Shown: piece after piece, positions 52,674-62,198 of the stretch
How positions within the stretch are numbered: the stretch's first letter is position 1
How the letters are laid out: the number at the start of each line of letters is the position of its first letter
Assembly (NCBI RefSeq): GCF_025244825.1
Contig: NZ_CP104263.1
Span: forward strand, 558,001-622,000
Direction of reading: 5' to 3'
Source: Arthrobacter jinronghuae
Lineage (GTDB): Bacteria > Actinomycetota > Actinomycetes > Actinomycetales > Micrococcaceae
DNA: 64,000 nucleotides
Position numbers and translations under genes: made by a program
The notes under the pieces: model-generated
What the model saw: only the letters and a program-made list of their open reading frames with translations
Told to the model about the DNA's origin: nothing
The model's database searches: none

Positions 52674-53804
52674 CTAGAGGGCGGTCGTCCCGAAAACCAT
52701 GCCCAGCAGATACGTGGCGGCGGCTGCACCAAGGCCGATTGCCAGCTGCCGCAGTGCCCGTTTGAGGGGCGACGCACCGGAGAGCAGGCCGACGACGGCG
52801 CCGGTCATCAACAGTGCCAGGCCCACCAAGACGCAGGAGAGCACGACGGCGGTCATCCCGGTGAGGCCAAACAGGTAGGGGAGTACCGGAATCACCGCAC
52901 CGGATGCGAAGAAGCAGAAGCTGGAGGCCGCAGCACCCAGCCCCGTCCCTACGGACTCGTGCTCGTCGCGTTTGTCTTCGGCGTCCGCCTCGGGGTTCAG
53001 CGAGAAACTCGGATCGCAGTCGCAGCTGTAAAGGCCCATCCGTTCCGCCGCACGGTGTTCGGCCGCCTCCTTGGTCATGCCGCGTGCCCGGTACACCAGC
53101 ACCAGCTCGTTGGCGTCAATATCCAGCGACTTCGCGGCCGACAGCGTGATCTGCGTGGGCCGGGAGGCCTCCAGCAGTTCACGCTGGGACCGGACCGAGA
53201 CATATTCTCCCGCCCCCATGGACAACGCTCCGGCAAGCAGGCCGGCCAGGCCGCTGATGAGGATGAACGTACTGGACACTCCAGTGGCGCCGATGCCCAT
53301 GATGAGGGCAAGGTTGCTGACGAGCCCGTCATTGGCGCCGAATACCGCCGCACGGAAGTTCCCCGACAGCCGGGTCCGTCCCCGGGTGGCCAGCCCACGG
53401 ATCACTTCCTCGTGAATCTGTTCATCGGCGGCCATCGCACTGGTGGCATTGGGATCCTGGGCATAGGGGGAGCGGCCCTCGGCGCGCTGCGCCAAGGCCA
53501 GCACGAACACCGAGCCGAAACGACGGGCCAGCAGGCCGAGGACGCGGTTGCGGAAGGAAGCACGTGCCTTGCGCCCGGCGTCGTCGCCCAGCAGCGTGCG
53601 CCAGTGTTCTTCGTGGCGGCCCTCAGCCTCGGCCAGTGCCAGGAGGATGTCGCGTTCCTCACCGTCCCGGCGTTCAGCCAGATACCGGTAGGTAGCTGCC
53701 TCGGCCTGTTCATCGGCCAGATACTGCCGCCATCGTTTTTTGTCGGCGTTGGAAGGAACGCTGGAATCGCTGAATGCGGGATCCGGCGAGGAAGGGGAAT
53801 TCAC
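52674..53804 (-). CDS. Rubrerythrin-domain VIT1/CCC1 family iron/manganese transporter
   Basis: 376 residues. The N-terminal 140 residues form a ferritin-like rubrerythrin domain (EQAEAATYRYLAERRDGEER, EAEGRHEEHW, ADEQIHEEV, all carrying metal-binding Glu/His). The VIT1 domain follows with FGANDGLVSNLALIMG, SMGAGEYVSVRSQRELLEA and C-terminal helices (ASSFCFFASGAVIPVLPYL). VIT1/CCC1 proteins move Fe(II) or Mn(II) out of the cytoplasm; the added domain may sense or deliver the metal. It has about five transmembrane helices. Its 3' end served as an edge of the duplication that copied operon A to operon B. Confidence 0.92.
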   Translation of the reverse strand: MNSPSSPDPAFSDSSVPSNADKKRWRQYLADEQAEAATYRYLAERRDGEERDILLALAEAEGRHEEHWRTLLGDDAGRKARASFRNRVLGLLARRFGSVFVLALAQRAEGRSPYAQDPNATSAMAADEQIHEEVIRGLATRGRTRLSGNFRAAVFGANDGLVSNLALIMGIGATGVSSTFILISGLAGLLAGALSMGAGEYVSVRSQRELLEASRPTQITLSAAKSLDIDANELVLVYRARGMTKEAAEHRAAERMGLYSCDCDPSFSLNPEADAEDKRDEHESVGTGLGAAASSFCFFASGAVIPVLPYLFGLTGMTAVVLSCVLVGLALLMTGAVVGLLSGASPLKRALRQLAIGLGAAAATYLLGMVFGTTAL

Positions 53805-54137
53805 GGTGCTCCTGACAGGGACCGGAAACGGGGGATCCGGTCAGTTCAAAGTAAAAGACAACTCTTCTGACCGAAGGTCTCGCTCGCCCGCGGCCGGATG
53901 CCGGCGGGTGGACTGCCGGGACGCCGCGGCGTCCAGTATGTCGACAGGCCTCGGCGGAAACTGAACCATTTGGGCTGACCCATCAAGTCCGCACCGGAGC
54001 TACTCCCCTTCGCGTGTCCTAGTCTAGTCGAATCCGGTGGCTGAACCGGTCGGAGATGCGCGATACGCCCGAGCCCGGTTTCGGGCCCTAAGCACCCTGA
54101 CTTCTTGTCCGTGACGGGCAGGCGCTAGAGTCAGATT
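53805..54137. other. Non-coding divergent promoter region, VIT1-type gene / acyl-CoA ligase
   Basis: 333 bases with no supportable gene. The ribosome site of the VIT1-type gene (AGGAGCACCGTG side) and the upstream A+T stretch 53850-53875 lie on the left; the right half (54000-54137) leads to the ligase start. GGCCCGGTTTCGGGCC-like repeat sits near 54076-54090. No clear promoter is identified. Confidence 0.4.
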
Positions 54138-55925
54138 GTGAGCAAAAACTTCCCTCTTACGGATCCTGCCCGCCCTTGGACCCGCCACTACAGCGAGGGA
54201 GTCCTGGAAGGCTTCAGCCTCCCGGATGAGTCCCTCGTTGACGTGGTGGAGAGCTCGGTCCGCAAATACCGTTCCAAGACCGCCCTGCAGTTTTTCGGTG
54301 CCACCACTTCCTACGAGGAACTGGGTGACCAGATCCGTCGTGCGGCGACGGGCTTGATGAAGCTCGGCGTGCGTAAGGGGGACCGGGTGGCACTTGTGCT
54401 GCCCAACTCGCCGCAGCACGTGGTGGCGTTCTACGCCGTCCTCCGTCTGGGGGCCGTGGTGGTGGAACACAACCCGCTCTATACCGACCGGGAGCTGCGG
54501 CACCAGTTCGAGGACCACGGCGCCACCGTGGCCGTGGTCTGGGACAAGGTTGTGGAGAACGTCCAGAAGCTGCCGGCAGATATTCCGGTGCGCAGCATTG
54601 TTTCGGTGGACCTGATCCCGGCCATGCCGCTGGTCAACCGGCTGGCGCTGAAGCTCCCCGTTCCCGCCCTGCGCGAGGCACGGGCAGCCCTTTCCCCTTC
54701 CAAGCGTCCGCCCCGCGGGCCGCGGCGCGTGGTGCGGTGGCAGGAACTGCTGGACAACCGGCCGCTGCGCAAACGCCATCCGCGTCCAGAGGCGACGGAT
54801 CTGGCAGCCATCCAGTACACCAGCGGAACCACTGCCGATCCCAAGGGCGCCATGCTGACGCATGCCAACCTCGTGGCCAATGCGGCACAGGGGCGGGCGT
54901 GGGTTCCCGGGCTGAAGCCCGGCAATGAAACCTTCTACGCCGTGCTGCCCATGTTCCATGCCTATGGACTGACCCTGTGCCTTACCACCGCCATGAGCCT
55001 GGGTGCCCGGGTGGTGCTGTTCCCCAAGTTCGACGTCGACATGACGCTCAAGGCCATGAAAAAGACCCCGGCCACCTTCCTCCCGGCCGTACCGCCCATT
55101 TACGAGCGCCTGGCCGCGGGAGCCAAGGAACAAAACATTTCCCTTCGGGGCGTCCGGTCCGCCATTTCCGGTGCCATGAACCTCCCGCCCCGAACGGTCG
55201 AAATCTGGGAAGAGGCCACCGGGGGACTCCTGATCGAGGGCTACGGCCTGACTGAAACATCTCCCATCGCGCTGGGCAACCCGTTCGCCAAGTCGCGGAA
55301 ACCGGGAACGGTGGGCGTGCCCTTCCCGCTGACAGACATCCGGGTGGTGGATCCCGAGCACCCCTCCGTCGATGTGCCCCAGGGCCACCGGGGCGAACTG
55401 CTGATCAAGGGCCCGCAGGTCTTTGCCGGCTACTGGAACAAGCCCCGGGAAACCGAGGCGGTACTGCTCGACGGCGGCTGGTTCCGTACCGGAGACATTG
55501 TCACCGTGGACGAGGACCACTTTGTTACCATCGTGGACCGGATCAAGGAGCTGATCATTACCGGCGGCTTCAATGTGTCCCCCTCGGAAGTGGAAAACGC
55601 CCTGAAGCGTCACGAATCCGTCGACGACGTCGCCGTCGTCGGCCTGCTCCGTTCCGGCGGCGGCGAGGACGTGGTGGCAGCGGTGGTACCCAAGGCCGGT
55701 TCCCGTTTCAACGCCGAGGAACTGCGGGCATTCGTGCGCAAGGAGCTGGCAGCCTATAAGGTGCCCCGCCGGATCGTGGAGATCCAGGAGTTGCCGAAGT
55801 CCCTGATCGGCAAGGTCCTGCGACGGCATGTCCGCGACAGCCTGCAGAACGGCAGCGCCGGTACCGTGCAGGCCGACGGCACCGCAGAAACGAATTCCCC
55901 TACTGATTCCCAGAGCAAGCCGTGA
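54138..55925 (+). CDS. AMP-forming long-chain acyl-CoA ligase (FadD-like)
   Basis: 595 residues of the ANL superfamily. It adenylates a fatty acid and transfers it to CoA. Signature elements: the P-loop IQYTSGTTADPKGAMLTHANL, LIEGYGLTETSP, GELLIKGPQVFAGYWN, GWFRTGDIVTVDEDHFVTIVDRIKELI and the C-terminal LPKSLIGKVLRR with the catalytic lysine (IGKVLRR). The start is GTG 54138 (MSKNFPLTDPARPWTRHY). The last 30 residues are Ser/Thr-rich and probably disordered. The next gene starts 17 bases after. Confidence 0.93.
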   Translation: MSKNFPLTDPARPWTRHYSEGVLEGFSLPDESLVDVVESSVRKYRSKTALQFFGATTSYEELGDQIRRAATGLMKLGVRKGDRVALVLPNSPQHVVAFYAVLRLGAVVVEHNPLYTDRELRHQFEDHGATVAVVWDKVVENVQKLPADIPVRSIVSVDLIPAMPLVNRLALKLPVPALREARAALSPSKRPPRGPRRVVRWQELLDNRPLRKRHPRPEATDLAAIQYTSGTTADPKGAMLTHANLVANAAQGRAWVPGLKPGNETFYAVLPMFHAYGLTLCLTTAMSLGARVVLFPKFDVDMTLKAMKKTPATFLPAVPPIYERLAAGAKEQNISLRGVRSAISGAMNLPPRTVEIWEEATGGLLIEGYGLTETSPIALGNPFAKSRKPGTVGVPFPLTDIRVVDPEHPSVDVPQGHRGELLIKGPQVFAGYWNKPRETEAVLLDGGWFRTGDIVTVDEDHFVTIVDRIKELIITGGFNVSPSEVENALKRHESVDDVAVVGLLRSGGGEDVVAAVVPKAGSRFNAEELRAFVRKELAAYKVPRRIVEIQELPKSLIGKVLRRHVRDSLQNGSAGTVQADGTAETNSPTDSQSKP

Positions 55926-55941
55926 CCAGGAAGAAGCAAAC

Positions 55942-57111
55942 ATGAGCGCATCAAGCCCTAACAGGGTTGAACGGGATACCCAGCCGGATCACGCCAGACC
56001 CGGACGGTACTGGAGCGGCGCCCTTGGCCATGCCGGGCAGCGCTCCGCCCAGATCCTGCTGATCCTGCTTCTGGTTTCGGTGACGGTCTACGGGCTGCTG
56101 CAGGTCACGCTGGTGGTTATTCCCGTGCTGCTGGCATTGATCCTGGGTGCGGCCATCGCTCCGTTCGTGAACTGGCTCCGCCGCAAGGGATGGCCCAGCG
56201 CGCTGGCGACAGGCCTGTCCTTCCTGCTGCTGCTCGGGATTTTCGGCGGGTTGGTCACCGGAATCGTGTTCGCCATCCGCAGCGAATGGGGCGATCTGGT
56301 GGACCAGGCCGTGGCAGGCTTCGACCAGCTCTACGACTTTGTACTTAACGGCCCGCTCCCGATCGACCAGGAGATGCTCGCCAACGCGCGGGACGCCGTT
56401 ATCGACTTTGCAACCAGCAGCACGGTAAGCAGCGGGGCCATCGCCGGGATCTCCGCGGCCACGACCTTTGCCACCGGGTTCCTGCTGATGGCAGTGGTCC
56501 TGTTCTACTTCCTCAAGGACGGGGACCGGATCTGGGCCTTCTTCCTGCGCATGTTCCCCGAGGGCGACCGCCGGGACAAGGCCCGCCTCTCCGGCTTCCG
56601 CGTCATGGAGGTCCTCGGCGGGTACATCCGCGGCACCGCCATTGTGGCGCTGGTCGATTCGGTGTGCATCGGTGCGGCGCTGTTCATCCTGCAGGTTCCG
56701 CTGGCCCTGCCGCTGACCGTGATTGTGTTTGTCGGCTCGTTCATCCCGCTGGTCGGCGCCACCGCTGCCGGTGTCTTCGCAGCCCTGATCGCACTGGTGG
56801 CCAACGGACCGGTTGTTGCCCTGATCGTCGTCGTGGTGATCATTGCGGTGAACCAGCTGGAGGGCAACTTCCTGCAGCCGGTGGTCATGGGCAAGTCCCT
56901 GAGCATCCACGCCCTCGTGATCCTGCTGGCCCTGACCGCAGGAACCATCCTCGCCGGCATCGTCGGCGCTATCCTGGCCGTCCCGATCGCCGCCGTGGGC
57001 TGGGCCGTGATCAAGGTCTGGACCGGTGAGGACAACGGCGAAGATCTCGACGAGGTGAAGGAAATCCCCGATCCGGAGGACCAGCCGGAAATGGAATCCG
57101 CGGAAAAGTAG
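55942..57111 (+). CDS. AI-2E family membrane transporter
   Basis: 389 residues with about eight transmembrane helices. Family features: the N-terminal helix block after QILLILLLVSVTVYGLL, ALILGAAIAPFVNWLRRKGW, the central VLFYFLKDGDRIW, RVMEVLGGYIRGTAIVALVDS and the C-terminal NQLEGNFLQPVVMGKSLSIH. Members include the AI-2 exporter TqsA and sodium antiporters; substrates of most are unknown. AGGAAGAAG before ATG 55942 gives the start; the longer open frame is not natural. It follows the acyl-CoA ligase by 17 bases and is likely co-transcribed. Its stop is seven bases from the convergent symporter. Confidence 0.9.
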   Translation: MSASSPNRVERDTQPDHARPGRYWSGALGHAGQRSAQILLILLLVSVTVYGLLQVTLVVIPVLLALILGAAIAPFVNWLRRKGWPSALATGLSFLLLLGIFGGLVTGIVFAIRSEWGDLVDQAVAGFDQLYDFVLNGPLPIDQEMLANARDAVIDFATSSTVSSGAIAGISAATTFATGFLLMAVVLFYFLKDGDRIWAFFLRMFPEGDRRDKARLSGFRVMEVLGGYIRGTAIVALVDSVCIGAALFILQVPLALPLTVIVFVGSFIPLVGATAAGVFAALIALVANGPVVALIVVVVIIAVNQLEGNFLQPVVMGKSLSIHALVILLALTAGTILAGIVGAILAVPIAAVGWAVIKVWTGEDNGEDLDEVKEIPDPEDQPEMESAEK

Positions 57112-57118
57112 TACCCGC

Positions 57119-58651
57119 TTAGACGGCCGGCACCCCTTCCGCCTCGGCGCTGGAGGTGCCGGCCACCCGTTTCTCCCAGGCTGCCCGGACCTCGGGGGCC
57201 GTGGGACGGGAGAGCAGCGACATCACGCAGTAGGCAACGGCCGAGGCGGCGAGCCCGTAGTAGATCGGTTCGTTGGCATACACGCCGTCGTACGGGGCCG
57301 CCGCCCGGATCTCAAGGTAGATCATGGTTCCGAGGGTCACCACGGTTCCGGCAGCCATGGACACGCCTGCACCCAGTCCGGTGCCGCGCTTCCACACCAG
57401 TCCGCCCAGGATGCTCACCAGCAGTCCACCCACCAAAATGTCGTAAGCGATGGTCAGCGCAGCAACCACGTCCTGGACCACGATGGCCACGAGGATTGCG
57501 ACGACGCCCAGTCCGAGTACCCAGTAGCGGTTGGACGCGATGTCTTCCCCGGCGTCGTCTCCGGTCTCCGGTTGGGTGCCGGCGCTCCGGTCGGTGGAAC
57601 TGCCGGAACCACGGCGGAACCATCCGCGGACGAAGGGGACGACGTCGGTACGAGCCACGGTGGCTGCAGCAATCAGCGCCCCCGAGGCAGTGGACATCAT
57701 GGCGGCGACTGCAGCGGCCAGGACGAGGCCGCCGATGCCAACCGGCAGCAGGTTCATTGCGACGTCGGCGTAGACATCGTCCTGGGACTCCACTGCGGAA
57801 AGAGCGACGCTGGCGCCCATGCCGATCAGTGCCCCGGCCACGCCGTAGAGGATGCAGTAGATCCCGGCCGCGGTGCCGCCCCAGCGGGCTATCAGCGGGG
57901 TGCGTGCCGTAAAGACCCGCTGCCAGATATCCTGGCCGATCAGCAGGCCCAGCGTGTAGACCACGAAATAGGTGATGATGCTCTGCGCGCCGATACCGGT
58001 GATGCTGAAGAATTCCGCTCCGGCACGCTCCCGGATACCGTCAAGGCCCCCGGCGGCGGAGAGCGTAAAGGGCAGCATCAGGGCGAAGACGCCGATGGTC
58101 TTGATGATGAACTGCGCCATGTCGGCGAGCGTGATGGACCACATTCCGCCGATGGTGGAGTAGATGAGGACGACGGCGCCGCCCACGGCGATGGCCAGCC
58201 ACCGCTCAAAGCCGAAGAGGACCACGAAAATGGTGGCATAGGCGCCGGTGGAGGTGGCACAGAGCATCAGCGTGTAGGCCAGCATCACGATCGAGGAAAC
58301 CTTGGTGGATTCGGTCCCGTAGCGCAGGGACAGCATCTGCGACACGGTGTAGATCCGCAGTTTCTGCAACGTGGAGGCAAAGAGCAGGCTGAGGAGCAGG
58401 ACTCCGGTGCCGATGGCGACCACCAGCCACATGCCGGAGATGCCGTACTTGTATCCGAGCCCCACCCCGCCGACGGTGGAGGCCCCGCCGAGGACGACGG
58501 CGGCCATGGTGCCGGTGTAAAACAGCGGCCCCAGGCGTCGGCCGGCCACCAGATAGTCGCTGACGTTCTTGGTGCGGGACTTGCCCCACCAACCGAAACC
58601 CAGCATTGCCAGCAGGTAAAGGACCACGATGGTCCCGTTGATGTATTCCAT
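57119..58651 (-). CDS. Sodium:solute symporter (SSS family)
   Basis: 510 residues, about 13 transmembrane helices with a cytoplasmic loop (GSGSSTDRSAGTQPETGDDAG) between helices 9 and 10. SSS features: DYLVAGRRLGPLFYTGTMAA, GGASTVGGVGLGYKYGISGMW, SQMLSLRYGTES and GQDIWQRVFTARTPLIARW. It brings in an organic solute with sodium. It is divergent from the XRE-cupin regulator and near the ureohydrolase and ThDP genes, so a guanidino compound, putrescine-like amine or amino acid is the natural guess. ATG 58651 (MEYINGTIVVLYLLAM). Substrate not readable from sequence. Confidence 0.9.
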   Translation of the reverse strand: MEYINGTIVVLYLLAMLGFGWWGKSRTKNVSDYLVAGRRLGPLFYTGTMAAVVLGGASTVGGVGLGYKYGISGMWLVVAIGTGVLLLSLLFASTLQKLRIYTVSQMLSLRYGTESTKVSSIVMLAYTLMLCATSTGAYATIFVVLFGFERWLAIAVGGAVVLIYSTIGGMWSITLADMAQFIIKTIGVFALMLPFTLSAAGGLDGIRERAGAEFFSITGIGAQSIITYFVVYTLGLLIGQDIWQRVFTARTPLIARWGGTAAGIYCILYGVAGALIGMGASVALSAVESQDDVYADVAMNLLPVGIGGLVLAAAVAAMMSTASGALIAAATVARTDVVPFVRGWFRRGSGSSTDRSAGTQPETGDDAGEDIASNRYWVLGLGVVAILVAIVVQDVVAALTIAYDILVGGLLVSILGGLVWKRGTGLGAGVSMAAGTVVTLGTMIYLEIRAAAPYDGVYANEPIYYGLAASAVAYCVMSLLSRPTAPEVRAAWEKRVAGTSSAEAEGVPAV

Positions 58652-58683
58652 TGCAGTCCTCGAGCTAGGGAACCGGCCTTGAA

Positions 58684-58730
58684 TTGCCTGACAGGCAACA
58701 AGTGTTTACTGAAACTAGTGTGCTTTCAGT
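58684..58730. promoter_or_regulatory. Operator candidates between the symporter and the XRE-cupin gene
   Basis: TTGCCTG-A-CAGGCAA at 58684-58698 is a perfect 7-1-7 palindrome. ACTGAAA (58708-58714) and TTTCAGT (58724-58730) form a second exact inverted repeat with a 9-base spacer. Both lie in the 150-base divergent gap. The adjacent regulator is the natural ligand, by inference. Confidence 0.6.
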
Positions 58731-58801
58731 CACGCCGTCAATTTAGCCGCCTCGCAATACCACCGCATTACGTGCATGTTTCCCTCGGTATGCTCGTAAG
58801 C

Positions 58802-59377
58802 ATGAAGGCCTTGCCCGTAGAACCGACCAACGCTCCCGTGGCGATTGGGGTGCGGATCCGCTCCGCACGCCAGGCCCGGCATCTGACCATTGAGCAGGTG
58901 GCTGAAGCCACCGGCCTCACCAAGGGGTTCCTTAGCCGGGTGGAGCGGGACCTGACCTCTCCGTCAGTGGCTTCCCTGCTGACCCTGTGCCAGGTGCTTT
59001 CCATTTCCATCGGCGACCTTTTTGCCGCGCCGGAAACCAATGTGACGCGCCTGGCCGATGCCCCGCGCATCAGCCTGGGCGGCGAGGGAATCGTGGAACG
59101 GCTGGTCACGGCACGGACTGAACGGCGCGTCCAAGTGGTCCGCTCCGTGATTGCGCCCGGCGGGTCCGGCGAAGCCGATCTTTATTCGGTGGACTGCGAG
59201 GTGGAGGTGCTGCATGTTGCCCAGGGCAGCTTCGAACTCATCCTGGGCAACGAGCGGATTGAACTTACTACCGGCGACACGGTCACCTTCCCCGGCCGGG
59301 AACCGCACTCATGGCACAACCCGTCCGACGAGGAAACAGTTGTGCTCTGGACCCTCGTCAGCCCCGGCGGGGCCTAG
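58802..59377 (+). CDS. XRE family regulator with C-terminal cupin
   Basis: 191 residues. An N-terminal helix-turn-helix (IGVRIRSARQARHLTIEQVAEATGLTKGFLSRVER) is followed by a single cupin barrel (about 95-191) with FELILGNERIELTTGDTVTF and PHSWHNPSDEE. Such regulators of the PuuR/SutR group control polyamine or amino-acid use. ATG 58802 is chosen; the ATG at 58790 is in frame and neither has a strong ribosome site, so the message may be nearly leaderless. It is divergent from the symporter, sharing two palindromes. Autoregulation and control of the guanidino genes are inference. Confidence 0.88.
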   Translation: MKALPVEPTNAPVAIGVRIRSARQARHLTIEQVAEATGLTKGFLSRVERDLTSPSVASLLTLCQVLSISIGDLFAAPETNVTRLADAPRISLGGEGIVERLVTARTERRVQVVRSVIAPGGSGEADLYSVDCEVEVLHVAQGSFELILGNERIELTTGDTVTFPGREPHSWHNPSDEETVVLWTLVSPGGA

Positions 59378-59401
59378 GCTGCGGAGCCGGGGGCAGCAGA
59401 G

Positions 59402-61099
59402 CTAGGCGGAAAGGGTTTCGCCGGCCACCGGCTCGGCCACATCTTCACCGGTCAGCCGCTGCAGGTACTCCACCGCTCCGGTGATGTCCCTGCCGGAGGA
59501 CCGGTAGCCCACGTACCCGTCCGGGCGGATGACCAGCAGTTCAGGCCGGCGCGAGCTCAGGCCCAGGCGGTGGAAGGCCAGACCGCTGACGTCCTTGATG
59601 ATGCCGGGAGTATTGGCAATGAGGCTGCTGCCGACGGTCAGCTGCTGGATATTGAGCAGTCCGGCGAGCTGGGGCAGTGCCGCCCGGAGCTGATGCGGTG
59701 CGTCCTGCGGCCAGCCGGGTCCGCTGAGGAGGATGGCGAAGCCGGGCGTGGCCACCAGGTCCTGCAGGCGCCGTTCCCGGTCCTGGTAGATGACGTCGGC
59801 GTCGGGCAGGCGGTCACCGGGCCGGACGCCGCGGGCCAGGAGCGCAGGGAGGCGGATGTTCCCGGCGTCGACCATGCTGCTGCCGCGGTAGTTGATGTTC
59901 AGCTGCGCCATGGTCCGGAAGAGCCGGGAGCGGAGTCCGTCCCAGCCTATGGCCTTCGGAGCCAGCGCGGGCAGGAGCTTGGTACGGGGGAGCTTCTTCA
60001 GGCCATTGCGACTGGTGGCCAGCTTGAAAATGCGGTCCGTCGTGGACACCACTTCCCGGCCCACGGGCCGACGCTCGGCGTCGTAGCTATCGATCAGTTC
60101 ATCGCTGGCGAGGCCGCGGGCGCCGAGGGCGAGTTTCCAGCCCAGGTTCAGTGCGTCCTGGATGCCGGTGTTCATACCCTGGGCAGCAACGGGGGAGTGG
60201 ACATGGGCGGCGTCGCCGGCCAGGAACACGGAACCCTGCTGGAAGTATTCGGCCATCTGGTGCGACAGACGGAAGGTGCTGATCCACTTCGGATCCCGCA
60301 CGTGCAATGCGCCGTGCGTAAAGGTATCGGCCAGCTCCTGGATCGTTTCAAGGGTGGCCGGCCGATGCGGCGGCTTCATCGCGATCATCCGCCAGGTGGC
60401 TGAGCCACCGAGCGGGAACAGGAAGAGGAAACCGTCCTCGGTGGGGTAGGAATGCACGGCGTCCGGTTCCGCACCGTCAATTTCAACGTCGGCCAGGATG
60501 AAGGTGTCGGGGTAGGCTCCGCCGCGCCAGTCCATGCCTGCCTTGGCGCGGACCGTGCTCCCGGCACCGTCGGCACCAACCACGTAACGGGCACGGATGC
60601 GCTCGATGCCGCGGTCCATTCGCTGGACCTTAGCCTCCATGCCGGCAAACGGGTCCTCGGGATCCAGGCGTGCCAGGTCCTGCAGCTCCGCGCCGCGCTC
60701 GATGCGCACCCGGCGGGAGAGCAGGTGCTGGGTAAGAATGCGCTCGGTTTCCGTCTGGGACAGGAACAGCAACTGCTGGAACGCCGAATCCTCCAGCCCG
60801 GAGTCAAACAGGTCTACTTCCAGCGTTTCCTCCGGCAGGTGGAGGTGGAGCTCGCGGGCGGGACGCCCGGCGGCAACCAGCTCGCCGCTGACGCCGAAGG
60901 GGCGCAGCGCTTCCAAGGTGCGCGGCTGGATGGCGATGGCCCGCGATTCGGTCCCGGGAGACTGGCGCCGGTCGATGATGCGGAAGCTGGCACCGAAAGC
61001 AGCCAGCTGGGCGGCCAGGGCAAGGCCCGTAGGGCCGGCACCAACAATCAGGACATCGACGTCGTAGTTAGGGTCTTCGCTGTTATCGTGAGCCGCCAT
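59402..61099 (-). CDS. FAD-dependent monooxygenase (aromatic hydroxylase type)
   Basis: 565 residues of the PHBH/phenol hydroxylase-like group. FAD motifs: DVLIVGAGPTGLALAAQLA (GxGxxG), the central GADGAGSTVRAKAG (DG motif) and FLAGDAAHVHSPVAAQGMN (GD motif). A C-terminal thioredoxin-like part (about 430-565, FAILLSGPGW and LVIRPDGYVGYRSSG) matches the family. It should add oxygen to an aromatic ring using NAD(P)H. It points away from the ureohydrolase and its stop lies 25 bases beyond that of the convergent XRE-cupin gene; a link with the guanidino genes is not clear. ATG 61099 (MAAHDNSEDPNYDVDV). Confidence 0.88.
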   Translation of the reverse strand: MAAHDNSEDPNYDVDVLIVGAGPTGLALAAQLAAFGASFRIIDRRQSPGTESRAIAIQPRTLEALRPFGVSGELVAAGRPARELHLHLPEETLEVDLFDSGLEDSAFQQLLFLSQTETERILTQHLLSRRVRIERGAELQDLARLDPEDPFAGMEAKVQRMDRGIERIRARYVVGADGAGSTVRAKAGMDWRGGAYPDTFILADVEIDGAEPDAVHSYPTEDGFLFLFPLGGSATWRMIAMKPPHRPATLETIQELADTFTHGALHVRDPKWISTFRLSHQMAEYFQQGSVFLAGDAAHVHSPVAAQGMNTGIQDALNLGWKLALGARGLASDELIDSYDAERRPVGREVVSTTDRIFKLATSRNGLKKLPRTKLLPALAPKAIGWDGLRSRLFRTMAQLNINYRGSSMVDAGNIRLPALLARGVRPGDRLPDADVIYQDRERRLQDLVATPGFAILLSGPGWPQDAPHQLRAALPQLAGLLNIQQLTVGSSLIANTPGIIKDVSGLAFHRLGLSSRRPELLVIRPDGYVGYRSSGRDITGAVEYLQRLTGEDVAEPVAGETLSA

Positions 61100-61146
61100 G
61101 TCCTCAGCCTAGTCTTGACCCCAACCGCACTTCCACTTTAGCTTTT

Positions 61147-61176
61147 AGGTAAACTTTTGGTTACCCTCAGGTAACC
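61147..61176. promoter_or_regulatory. GGTAA/GGTTACC operator cluster before the ureohydrolase gene
   Basis: AGGTAA (61147-61152), GGTTACC (61159-61165) and GGTAACC (61170-61176) stand in a row. The last two form an exact inverted repeat with a CTCA spacer, the first two another. They lie 48-77 bases before the ATG. The binding protein is unknown. Confidence 0.55.
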
Positions 61177-61223
61177 CTGCACACCGGGCGACGACGCCCA
61201 TCCCGGAACCGGAGACAGTACCT

Positions 61224-62198
61224 ATGGACAACCTTCCCCGAGTGAACGTGAACGGCCGCATCGGACCCGTGGACGCAGCGCAGATCCCGCGCTACGCAGG
61301 GGCTGCCACCTTTGCCCGCCTGCCCCGTCTGGACCAGGTGGAGCACGCCGAGGTCGCGGTGGTGGGAGTGCCCTTCGACAGCGGAGTTTCCTACCGGCCC
61401 GGCGCACGGTTCGGCGGTAACCATGTCCGCGAGGCAAGCCGGCTGCTGCGTCCGTATAACCCGGCCCTGGATGCCTCCCCGTTCGAGAATCTGCAGGTGG
61501 CCGATGCCGGCGATATGGCCGTCAACCCCTTCAACATCAATGAGGCCATCGAGACCGTCCAACAGAACGCCCTGGACCTCACCGGGAATGGCACCAAGCT
61601 CCTGACCCTGGGCGGGGACCACACCATAGCCCTGCCGCTGCTGCGTGCCGCAGCTGAGCGTGCCGGTTCTCCGGTGGCCATGCTGCACTTCGACGCACAC
61701 CTGGACACCTGGGACACCTATTTCGGTGCCGAGTACACGCACGGCACCCCGTTCCGCCGCGCCGTCGAGGAAGGCATCCTCGATACCGAGGCCATTTCCC
61801 ATGTGGGCACCCGAGGTCCGCTGTACGGCAAGAAGGACCTCGAGGACGATCGCCGCTTCGGCTTCGGCATCCTGACCTCTTCCGATGTCTTCCGCCAGGG
61901 CGTGGATGAGGTGGTGGCGAAGCTGCGGGACCGGATCGGCAACCGTCCGTTGTATGTGTCCGTGGACATCGACGTCCTGGATCCGGCCCACGCCCCGGGG
62001 ACCGGCACCCCCGAGGCCGGCGGCATCACCAGCCGTGAACTGCTGGAGATCCTGCGCGGACTGCGCGGACTGAACCTGGTGGGGGCCGACGTCGTCGAAG
62101 TCGCTCCTGCTTACGACCATGCGGACATCACCGCCGTGGCCGCCTCGCACGTCGCCTATGACCTCATCACACTGATGGGATTGTCGGATGAGCACTGA
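61224..62198 (+). CDS. speB: Agmatinase-family ureohydrolase (agmatinase or guanidinobutyrase)
   Basis: 324 residues with the binuclear manganese site of the arginase family: [11 protein letters not shown] (His), [14 protein letters not shown] (Asp/His/Asp cluster), and [22 protein letters not shown] (Asp pair). It cleaves a guanidino group to urea: agmatine to putrescine, or 4-guanidinobutyrate to 4-aminobutyrate. [24 protein letters not shown] is typical. The overlap of 11 bases with a ThDP decarboxylase favours guanidinobutyrase or a related enzyme rather than a polyamine role; this is inference. ATG 61224 ([20 protein letters not shown]). Confidence 0.9.
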   Translation: MDNLPRVNVNGRIGPVDAAQIPRYAGAATFARLPRLDQVEHAEVAVVGVPFDSGVSYRPGARFGGNHVREASRLLRPYNPALDASPFENLQVADAGDMAVNPFNINEAIETVQQNALDLTGNGTKLLTLGGDHTIALPLLRAAAERAGSPVAMLHFDAHLDTWDTYFGAEYTHGTPFRRAVEEGILDTEAISHVGTRGPLYGKKDLEDDRRFGFGILTSSDVFRQGVDEVVAKLRDRIGNRPLYVSVDIDVLDPAHAPGTGTPEAGGITSRELLEILRGLRGLNLVGADVVEVAPAYDHADITAVAASHVAYDLITLMGLSDEH

